From Methylobacterium sp. J-067 (GTDB lineage: Bacteria > Pseudomonadota > Alphaproteobacteria > Rhizobiales > Beijerinckiaceae), in assembly GCF_022829465.1 (NCBI RefSeq), contig NZ_JAKSXZ010000110.1, positions 62,001-126,000 of the forward strand: 64,000 nt of DNA, written 5' to 3'. Below, one piece after another: positions 57,663 to 64,000 of the stretch. A program made the translations under genes and the position numbers. The notes beneath the pieces were generated by a model. That model saw nothing but the letters and a program-made list of their open reading frames with translations. It was not told where the DNA came from and did no database searches. Within the stretch, counting starts at the first letter, position 1. Each line of letters starts with the position of its first letter.

Positions 57663-59425
57663 GGCGCCACCCGCCAGATTTTCAGTGGTCCCTGCGAGGG
57701 CTCGGGGCGCAGCCAAGCCGCGCTTGCCTCGCCGCGCGTGAGGCGCGTGGCGAAGGCGGTCTCGGCCTGGAGGTCGTCCGCCGGCCGCGTTGGGCAGGTG
57801 ATGAGGTAGGTCGCACCCTGCGAGGCCGTCGCCCTGCGCAGGTCCGCCTGGATGCCGCCGAGCCCTTCGAGGGAGGCGGCGATCTGCGGCACCGCCCGGT
57901 GATAGGGCGCGGCCACAATCGCATGGGGCGTGTTCAGCAAGATCGCCGGCCCCATGAAGACGGGAGCCAGCACGGTGCCCTGCGGTAGGATCGCAAGGTC
58001 CCGCAGGGCCGTATCGGTGAGGCAGATCCTGGCGCCTTCGGGGTCCTTGGCAGTGCGCGTCCAAGGCAGCAGCGTCTCGCCGAGGACGGCGGGCGCGATC
58101 CAGACGGTGCTGACGAGGCCGGCGGCCGTCACCGCCGAGAGCTTCTTCCAGCGGATGCCGGGCGAGCCGAGCGCCCGGTCGATGAATCCACCCGCCACGA
58201 GGGGCACGAGGCCGCTGGCGACATAAAGGCCCCGGACCTCCATCAGCCCCATGATTAGCCCCGGCCACAGCAGCATCGCGGTGACCGCCCATTCCCGCCC
58301 GCGCCGCGAGAGGCAGGTGGCGGCGAGCGTCGCGAGGATCAGCACGGGGTAGAAGACCAGCCCCTCCCACTGGCCCCGGGCGATGAACGTCGCCGCGCTG
58401 GTCATCTCGTTGACCTTCAGCAGCCAGTGATCGCGCACCACGGCCGTCATGCCGGTGAAGGGCCCTGCGAGGCAGACGGGAAACAGAGCCGCGAAGCCGG
58501 CGACCACAACGAGGCCGAGCCCGGCCACGGCGGCGAACCGCGTGGCGGGACGGGCCAGCACCCGGTCGAGCCCGGCGCAGGCCAGGGTCAGCGCGAGCCC
58601 GCCTGCCGCGAGCATCAGCCACGGCGGCGAGAGGGCATCGCAGGCGGTGACGCTCCACCGGGCCGGATCGGTCTGCACGCCGAACAGGATCGGCGCCGCC
58701 AGGCCGAGCCCGAGGCCGAACCCGACGAGCGCGGCCAGCGCCGTCCGCCCGCGCAAGCACCAATCTCCACAGAGGAACAGCGCCCCCACCGCCACGTAGG
58801 GCAGCCCTTCGAGCCCCACCGCCATCGAGGCGGCGGCGAGTATCCCCGCGACGAGCCCCGCTCGGCCGCCACCCCGCATCAGCGCCAGCGCCATGCCGAG
58901 GATGATGGTGAGTTGCAGCCCGTGGTGATCGACCCGCCCGGCGGCGAATTGCACGGTGACGCCGACGGTCTGCGTCGCGACCACGAGGGCGATCAGCCCC
59001 GCCCTGTGGCCGAAGGTGGCCCCGGTCCCGCGCATCAGCACGACGGCGTAGAGGCCGAACAGCGCGATCGGCCAGAAGGCAGCGGCGAGGCCGACCGCCA
59101 TCCCCTGGCCGGTGAGGGGGGTGAGAAGCAGGATCAGCCCGGCGAGCGGCGCATCCACGAGCCGCGACCAGTGGCTGACGATCCCAGCCGGCGGCCCGAA
59201 GCGGTGCTGGACGAGATCGAACCAGCCCTGTCCGTTTACGAGGTCGCGCACCTCCACGAGGCGCATCGCGTCGTCGGGATCGGGCACGCGCAGATGGTAG
59301 ATGACCATGCCGATATCGGCCGGCGCGATCATCGTGGCGAAGCCGAAGGCGGCCAACAGCCAGAGCAGGACCGCCGGGTTGATGCGCCGCGCGGGCAGTT
59401 CGGCCGGCGAGGCTCGGTCCGGCAT
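57659..59425 (-). CDS. Large polytopic membrane protein, GT-C-like
   Basis: 588 residues with about 11-13 membrane helices and an early acidic loop RVPDPDDAMRLVEVRDLVNG (about 47-66) that resembles the Asp motif of GT-C glycosyltransferases. RVDHHGLQLTIILGMALAL lies in a later loop. A soluble C-terminal tail of about 130 residues follows. It probably transfers sugar from a lipid-linked donor, but no firm family name can be given. Start uncertain: ATG 59425 has GGGGAG upstream, ATG 59482 and TTG 59497 also exist. Divergent from the GT87-like gene. Confidence 0.65.
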   Translation of the reverse strand: MPDRASPAELPARRINPAVLLWLLAAFGFATMIAPADIGMVIYHLRVPDPDDAMRLVEVRDLVNGQGWFDLVQHRFGPPAGIVSHWSRLVDAPLAGLILLLTPLTGQGMAVGLAAAFWPIALFGLYAVVLMRGTGATFGHRAGLIALVVATQTVGVTVQFAAGRVDHHGLQLTIILGMALALMRGGGRAGLVAGILAAASMAVGLEGLPYVAVGALFLCGDWCLRGRTALAALVGFGLGLGLAAPILFGVQTDPARWSVTACDALSPPWLMLAAGGLALTLACAGLDRVLARPATRFAAVAGLGLVVVAGFAALFPVCLAGPFTGMTAVVRDHWLLKVNEMTSAATFIARGQWEGLVFYPVLILATLAATCLSRRGREWAVTAMLLWPGLIMGLMEVRGLYVASGLVPLVAGGFIDRALGSPGIRWKKLSAVTAAGLVSTVWIAPAVLGETLLPWTRTAKDPEGARICLTDTALRDLAILPQGTVLAPVFMGPAILLNTPHAIVAAPYHRAVPQIAASLEGLGGIQADLRRATASQGATYLITCPTRPADDLQAETAFATRLTRGEASAAWLRPEPSQGPLKIWRVAP

Positions 59426-59530
59426 CGTCGTCTCGTCTCCCCGCCCGGAGGGGGCGCCGGGCCGCGCCTCAGGATGAAGCATTGTTGGGTTAACCAATCG
59501 TCAGCCGTTGCTTCCTAGGGTTGTGCCCGC

Positions 59531-60742
59531 GTGGAGCCGAACCTGATGTTCACACCGACATTGCAGCGACGGGAGATCGCGATCCTCGTCGGCGGCGCGT
59601 TCATTTCGGCGCTGTCGTGGCTCGCGATGATCCCGTGGAACATCCACGGCTGGATGATCGGCGCGCCGCTCGGCCGGGACTTCGTGAATTTCTGGATGGC
59701 GCCGCGCCTCGTGCTCGCGGGGCAGGGTGCCCTGCTGGTCGATCAGCCCGCCTACAGCGCGGCGATCAAGACGGCGTTCCAGATGACGCGCGATCCGCTG
59801 CTCATCTTCGTCTACCCGCCGCATTCGCTGCTGCTGTTCGCGCCCTTCGCAGCCCTGCCGTTCCTGCCGGCCGTGCTGCTCTGGACGGCCGCGAACCTTG
59901 CGGCTCTCGCGCTGACGACGCGCCTCCTCCTGCGCGGATCGCCCGTGTGGGGTCCGATCCTCGTGGTCTGCCTGTCGCCGCCCGCCGTGGCGATGATGAT
60001 GTACGGGCATTTCGGCGGGCTGCTGGCGCTCGCCACCACCGTCGCGCTCATCGAGGCGGGGCGGCGGCCCTGGCTCGCGGGGCTCTGCCTCGCGGTGCTA
60101 TCGATGAAGCCGCAATTCGCCTGCGCCATCGGGCTGATCCTGCTGCTGTCGGGGCATTGGCGCTGCCTCGCGGTCGGCGCCTTGGCGACCTTGGCCCTCG
60201 TCGCCGCCTCCGTAGGCATGTTCGGGATCGAGGTCTGGCAGCGCTTCGTCACCATCACGATGCCGGTGCAGAGCGCATTCATCACCCAGTTCGACGCGAA
60301 GATGATCGAGACCTCGGTCACGGCCTATTTCGCTGCGCGCTATTCCGGCCTGCCGGCCGGCGCCGCCTGGATTCTCCAGGGTGTCGTCAGCGCGGCCTGC
60401 CTCGCCTTCGCCGTCGCGGCGATGCGGAGGGACGTGCGGGAGCCCGGGGCGCTCGCCGTCATCATCCTCGGCGCCCTGGTGATGCAGCCCTACGTCTCGC
60501 ATTACGATCTCGCCATCGCGGCGCCCGCCCTGGCGCTGCTGGTCCTCGGCCGGGCGCCCGGCGCGGCGCCGATGACCGTCGCGGCGTGGCTGCTGCTGCC
60601 GATGGCGCGCATCCTCATCGTCTTCGATCTGCCGATCCTCGGCGTACTGGTGCCGGGCGCCCTGTTCGCCCAGGCCATGCGCTTGTTCAGGCCGCAGGAA
60701 CTCGCGCTTCCCCGTAACCGCGCCCTCGATGTGGCGGCCTGA
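59531..60742 (+). CDS. Glycosyltransferase family 87-like membrane protein
   Basis: 403 residues, about ten helices. GRDFVNFWMAPRLVLAGQGA (about 49-68) with the Asp just after the first helix and FVYPPHSLLLFAPFAALPFL are typical of the GT87/DUF2029 family, which adds mannose-type residues from polyprenyl-phosphate donors. GTG at 59531, or ATG at 59546. Precedes an epimerase and an FAD oxidoreductase, so an envelope glycan role is plausible. Confidence 0.8.
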   Translation: MEPNLMFTPTLQRREIAILVGGAFISALSWLAMIPWNIHGWMIGAPLGRDFVNFWMAPRLVLAGQGALLVDQPAYSAAIKTAFQMTRDPLLIFVYPPHSLLLFAPFAALPFLPAVLLWTAANLAALALTTRLLLRGSPVWGPILVVCLSPPAVAMMMYGHFGGLLALATTVALIEAGRRPWLAGLCLAVLSMKPQFACAIGLILLLSGHWRCLAVGALATLALVAASVGMFGIEVWQRFVTITMPVQSAFITQFDAKMIETSVTAYFAARYSGLPAGAAWILQGVVSAACLAFAVAAMRRDVREPGALAVIILGALVMQPYVSHYDLAIAAPALALLVLGRAPGAAPMTVAAWLLLPMARILIVFDLPILGVLVPGALFAQAMRLFRPQELALPRNRALDVAA

Positions 60743-60775
60743 CGTTCCGATCCCTTCCAGCCGGCGAGCTTCACA

Positions 60776-61807
60776 ATGGCACGCGTTCTCGTCACGGGCG
60801 GTTCCGGTTTCCTGGGCTCGCTCCTCGTCCGCCGCCTCCTCGACGAGGGCCATCTGGTCACGAGCGTGGACCTCCTGCCCGCCACCATCGCGGCGCCGGG
60901 CTTCACCGCGATCGTCGGCGATATCCGCGACCGGGCGCTCCTGGACCGACATCTGCCCGGCCACGAGGCAGTGTTTCACTGCGCCGCGCTGCTGGCCCAT
61001 GGCACCATCAAGCCGCGCGAACTCTGGGCGAGCAATGTCGAGGGCACGCGAACCCTCGCCCAGGCGACGGCCTCGGCCGGGATCCGCAGCCTCGTCTACA
61101 TCTCCAGCAACTGCCTCTGGGCACGGGGCTTCGACCGTCCCGTGCGCGAGGACGACGCGCCCGCGCCCTGCGAGATCTACGGCGCGAGCAAGCTGGAAGG
61201 CGAGCGCATCCTGGCCGCCCATGCAGGCGATTTCGCCACGACGGTGATCCGCTCGCCTACGATCATCGACGAGGGGCGGCTGGGGCTGCTCGCCATCCTG
61301 TTCGACTTCATCCGCGAGGGCCGCCGGGTGTGGCTCGTGGGGGAGGGGAGCAACCGCTACCAGTTCATCTACGCCAAGGACCTGATCGCGGCGATGCTGC
61401 TGGCGTGGCGCCAGACCGCCTCCGGCGTGTTCGGCATCGGCGCCGACGATGTCGGGTCCATGCGCGAGACCTTCGAGCACGTCATCGCCCATGCCGGTAC
61501 CGGCGCCCGCACCGCGCATCTGCCGCTGAAGCCGACGCTGCTCGCCATGCGCGCCGCGCACGCGCTGCGCATCTCGCCGCTCGGCCCCTACCATTACCGC
61601 ATGATCGCGGAGAGCTTCGTATTCGACACCGGCCGGATCAAAGCGGATCTCGGCTGGCGACCGACGCTGACCAACGGCGACATGCTGCTCGCCGCCTACC
61701 GCTACTACGTCGCCAACCGGGCCGAGATCGCCGCCCGCCGGGACGTCTCGGCTCACCGCCAAGCGGCGAACATGGGTGTGATCCGTGTTCTGAAATGGGT
61801 TTCGTAG
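60776..61807 (+). CDS. NAD(P)-dependent sugar epimerase/dehydratase-like protein
   Basis: 343 residues, extended SDR. ARVLVTGGSGFLGSLLVRRL holds the GxxGxxG (8-14), and IYGASKLEGER gives Tyr135-xxx-Lys139. The substrate-binding half is less conserved (DRPVREDDAPAP). Possible substrates are nucleotide sugars or 3-beta-hydroxysteroid-like lipids. It is 33 bases after the GT87-like gene. Confidence 0.85.
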   Translation: MARVLVTGGSGFLGSLLVRRLLDEGHLVTSVDLLPATIAAPGFTAIVGDIRDRALLDRHLPGHEAVFHCAALLAHGTIKPRELWASNVEGTRTLAQATASAGIRSLVYISSNCLWARGFDRPVREDDAPAPCEIYGASKLEGERILAAHAGDFATTVIRSPTIIDEGRLGLLAILFDFIREGRRVWLVGEGSNRYQFIYAKDLIAAMLLAWRQTASGVFGIGADDVGSMRETFEHVIAHAGTGARTAHLPLKPTLLAMRAAHALRISPLGPYHYRMIAESFVFDTGRIKADLGWRPTLTNGDMLLAAYRYYVANRAEIAARRDVSAHRQAANMGVIRVLKWVS

Positions 61808-61888
61808 AGGCAGCAAAGTCTTAACCGTCCCCCGACATTAATCGGGCGGACGCGCGCTGACATGTATCGATCCGGGCCGGAGCGACTG

Positions 61889-63391
61889 ATGAGTCATCAC
61901 ACCGAGACGCTGGTGATCGGCGCGGGGCCGGCGGGTCTGACGGCCTCCTATCTGCTGTCGAAGCACGGCCACGCGGTGACGGTGCTGGAAAGCGACCCCG
62001 CGCAGGTCGGCGGCATCTCGCGCACCGTCTCGCATAACGGCTACCTGTTCGACATCGGCGGCCACCGCTTCTTCTCTAAGTCGAAAGCGGTGGTGGATTT
62101 GTGGGACGAGATCCTCCCCAACGATTTCATCGAGCGCCCGCGCCTGTCGCGGATCTATTACAACGGCAAGTACTACGCTTACCCGCTGAAGGCCTTCGAG
62201 GCGCTGAAGAATCTCGGCCTCGCAACGAGCGCAGCCTGCGTCGCCTCCTACCTCTACGCCCGCGCGCGGCCGGTGCAGGAGCCGAAGAACTTCCACGAAT
62301 GGGTCCGCAACCAGTTCGGCGAGCGCCTGTTCTCGATCTTCTTCAAGACCTACACCGAGAAGGTGTGGGGCATGTCATGCGATGCGATCTCGGCCGATTG
62401 GGCGGCGCAGCGCATCAAGGGGCTCGATCTCGGCGCGGCGATCCTCGACGGGGTGAAGCGCTCCCTCGGCCTGCGCAAGCGCCAAAAAGCCGGCGGCCCC
62501 GTCATCAAGACGCTGATCGAATCGTTCCGCTATCCCCGCCGGGGGCCCGGCATGATGTGGGAGGCCGCCGCCGCCAAGACTCGGGCGCAGGGCGGCAAGG
62601 TGCTCCTCGACCGCCGGGTCGATTCACTGTCCTTCGACATGGGAACCGGCCTGTGGACCGTGTCCGCCAAGCGCGGCGACGGCAGCCGCGAGACCTTCAC
62701 CGCCAAGCACGTCATCTCGTCGGCGCCGGTCCGCGACCTCGTGAACGCCATTCGCCCGCGCCCGCTGAGCACGTTCAACGCCAGGGCGCTCGCCTATCGC
62801 GACTTCCTCACGGTGGCGCTCATCGCCAAGTCCGACAGGAACTTCCCCGACAACTGGATCTACATCCACGACCCGTCCGTAAAGGTCGGCCGCGTGCAGA
62901 ACTTCCGCTCGTGGTCGCCGGAGATGATCCCGGACGAGGCCCATACCTGCCTCGGCCTCGAATATTTCTGCTTCGAGGGCGACGGGCTCTGGACCTCCTC
63001 GGACGAGGATCTCGTCGCGCTGGCCAAGGCCGAGATCGGCCGCATCGGCCTGATCGACCCGGCCGACGTGGTCGATGCCTGCGTGGTGCGCCAGCCCAAG
63101 GCCTACCCGGTCTACGACGAGGATTATTCAGCCCACGTCGCCACCGTGCGCCGGGAATTGCAGCGGGATTACCCGACCCTGCACCTCGTCGGCCGCAACG
63201 GCATGCACAAGTACAACAACCAGGACCACGCCATGATGACGGCGATGCTGACCGTGGAGAACATCCGCGCCGGCACCCGCCTGCACGATGTCTGGCGGGT
63301 CAACGAGGACGCCGAATACACGGAAGCGGGGATTTCCGGGGCGCAGGACGCCCTCGGCAGCGAGCGTCTGGTGCCGCGCAAGGTGGCCTGA
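61889..63391 (+). CDS. FAD-dependent oxidoreductase (UDP-galactopyranose mutase/amine oxidase-like)
   Basis: 500 residues. TLVIGAGPAGLTASYLLSKH is the FAD Rossmann site (GxGxxG at 11-16), and YLFDIGGHRFFSKSKAVVDL is the family's second motif. It is of the protoporphyrinogen oxidase/UGM-like superfamily that acts on nucleotide sugars or lipids. ATG 61889 with GGAGCG upstream is preferred over 61862. Closes the glycan-related set before the transporter gene. Confidence 0.85.
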   Translation: MSHHTETLVIGAGPAGLTASYLLSKHGHAVTVLESDPAQVGGISRTVSHNGYLFDIGGHRFFSKSKAVVDLWDEILPNDFIERPRLSRIYYNGKYYAYPLKAFEALKNLGLATSAACVASYLYARARPVQEPKNFHEWVRNQFGERLFSIFFKTYTEKVWGMSCDAISADWAAQRIKGLDLGAAILDGVKRSLGLRKRQKAGGPVIKTLIESFRYPRRGPGMMWEAAAAKTRAQGGKVLLDRRVDSLSFDMGTGLWTVSAKRGDGSRETFTAKHVISSAPVRDLVNAIRPRPLSTFNARALAYRDFLTVALIAKSDRNFPDNWIYIHDPSVKVGRVQNFRSWSPEMIPDEAHTCLGLEYFCFEGDGLWTSSDEDLVALAKAEIGRIGLIDPADVVDACVVRQPKAYPVYDEDYSAHVATVRRELQRDYPTLHLVGRNGMHKYNNQDHAMMTAMLTVENIRAGTRLHDVWRVNEDAEYTEAGISGAQDALGSERLVPRKVA

Positions 63392-63418
63392 CGCGCCAGC
63401 GACATAACCGCCGAAACC

Positions 63419-63449
63419 GAACCTGTCCGAAGTTTCACGCGACAGGTTC
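63419..63449. terminator. Nine-base-pair hairpin after the FAD oxidoreductase gene
   Basis: GAACCTGTC (63419-63427) and GACAGGTTC (63441-63449) pair perfectly around a 13-base loop, 28 bases after the stop codon. There is no U run, so it may be a Rho-type or processing end, or an operator for the next gene. A second short stem (CCCGCGG/CCGCGGG, 63475-63494) follows. Confidence 0.4.
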
Positions 63450-63530
63450 CTCCCCTGCCGCTATCTCGCCACGTCCCGCGGCCATGTCCGCGGGTCCCGT
63501 CCGTCCGCGGCCGGGGGGACGTGAAGGGAG

Positions 63531-64000
63531 ATGGGTGTGGCGGCGATCAGGACCGGACTCGGTATCCAGGCCGTGGTGACCGCGCTGTGTGCGCTGGTCC
63601 TGCTGGCGTTCCCCGGCGTTCCCAGCCCCCCGCTCTACGTCTCGTTGGCGGGCTTCGCGATGGCCGCGATCCTCGTCGCGTCGAACACCATCTCGGCCTA
63701 TCTCAAGGTCTTCGTCTCGGTCTACGGCGTCGGCTATCTGCTGCTCGCGGGATCGCGGGCGCTGGCCGAGGCGGGGGTGCTGCCCCCCTTCCTCGCCGCC
63801 CTGCTGCCGCCGGCCTTCGCGGCGACCGGCGCCGTGGTCTTCGCCGGCATCGTGCTCGGTATCTCGTACCTTGAGCCGATCCGCGCCATCACGATGATCG
63901 CCGATCCGTATTTCGCGAACCGCGACACGCCGACCAAGGAAATCCGCCTGTTCAGCTGGTTCGGCAGCACCGAGGGGCGCATCGGGCGCAACCTCGTCGC
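63531..64000 (+). CDS. SbmA/BacA-like ABC transporter, 5' part (runs off the window)
   Basis: Open to the end of the window for 156 codons. ATG 63531 preceded by AAGGGAG. Reads MGVAAIRTGLGIQAVVTALC, several membrane helices (ILVASNTISAYLKVFVSVYG, GAVVFAGIVLGISYLEPIRA), then YFANRDTPTKEIRLFSWFGS. The last segment is like the start of the ABC_membrane_2 permease family that includes SbmA/BacA and YddI-like exporters. The nucleotide-binding half, if present, is beyond the end. Function inferred from memory. Confidence 0.6.
   Translation, partial: MGVAAIRTGLGIQAVVTALCALVLLAFPGVPSPPLYVSLAGFAMAAILVASNTISAYLKVFVSVYGVGYLLLAGSRALAEAGVLPPFLAALLPPAFAATGAVVFAGIVLGISYLEPIRAITMIADPYFANRDTPTKEIRLFSWFGSTEGRIGRNLV

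Overview
The window reads as a chromosomal segment of a very GC-rich alphaproteobacterium, most likely a Methylobacterium/Methylorubrum-type member of the Rhizobiales. This is an inference from several things seen together: 5-aminolevulinate synthase (C4 haem route), a long PyrE, the tpiA-PPIase-trpE-trpG-trpD-trpC-moaC-moeA order, the murA / DUF2948 / hisD / UPF0262 / small phosphatase group, and very strong GC codon bias. No 16S rRNA is present, so the genus is not proven.

Layout. Positions 1-5874 are an accessory segment lying against the 3' end of a tRNA-Gly(TCC) gene (5875-5948, minus), a classic integration site. It holds a leftward operon of seven small phage/plasmid-like genes, including an AAA+ ATPase and, at the far left, a broken gene (24-286). 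A 635-base control region with palindromes follows (3899-4533). A rightward pair then encodes an unknown protein and a helix-turn-helix protein split over two frames. From 5995 rightward almost everything is housekeeping: a beta-keto acid cleavage enzyme; aroQ; the pyrE-pyrC-amidase run; ilvI, ilvH and ilvC with an attenuator leader and a MazEF-type toxin-antitoxin pair inserted between ilvH and ilvC; tam, a haloacid dehalogenase and trpS; an endonuclease III-like protein and an exported GyrI-like protein; dapF-mtaB; rluA-like; ftsY-yciB; ccmC-ccmD-ccmG; trmN6-DUF2007; a polyprenyl diphosphate synthase; two small exported proteins; phosphatase-UPF0262-hisD-DUF2948 and murA; hemA (ALAS); an inositol monophosphatase-like protein; apt; rpmH-rnpA-yidC-engB-DUF423; a peptidase S10; holC; pyrG; secG; ppk2; tpiA; a PPIase joined to the trp operon and moaC-moeA. 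The right end (57.6-64 kb) holds an envelope/polysaccharide-like set: a large unassigned membrane protein, a GT87-like glycosyltransferase, an epimerase, an FAD oxidoreductase and the start of an SbmA/BacA-like ABC transporter.

How it works together. Many neighbours overlap by 1-4 bases (ATGA, GTGA, TTGA), which implies translational coupling within operons: pyrC-amidase, dapF-mtaB, ccmD-ccmG, DUF2007-trmN6, PPIase-trpE, trpD-trpC-moaC-moeA. The clearest regulatory feature is upstream of ilvI (10733-10934). It has a promoter candidate, a 16-residue leader peptide with a Val-Leu-Ile-Val-Ala-Val run, a long hairpin over the leader stop codon and an intrinsic terminator, as expected for attenuation by branched-chain aminoacyl-tRNA supply. 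The least understood DNA is the 1-5.9 kb accessory segment. No complete undescribed defence or mobile system could be proven there; the AAA+ protein and its small partners are the best candidates for follow-up.
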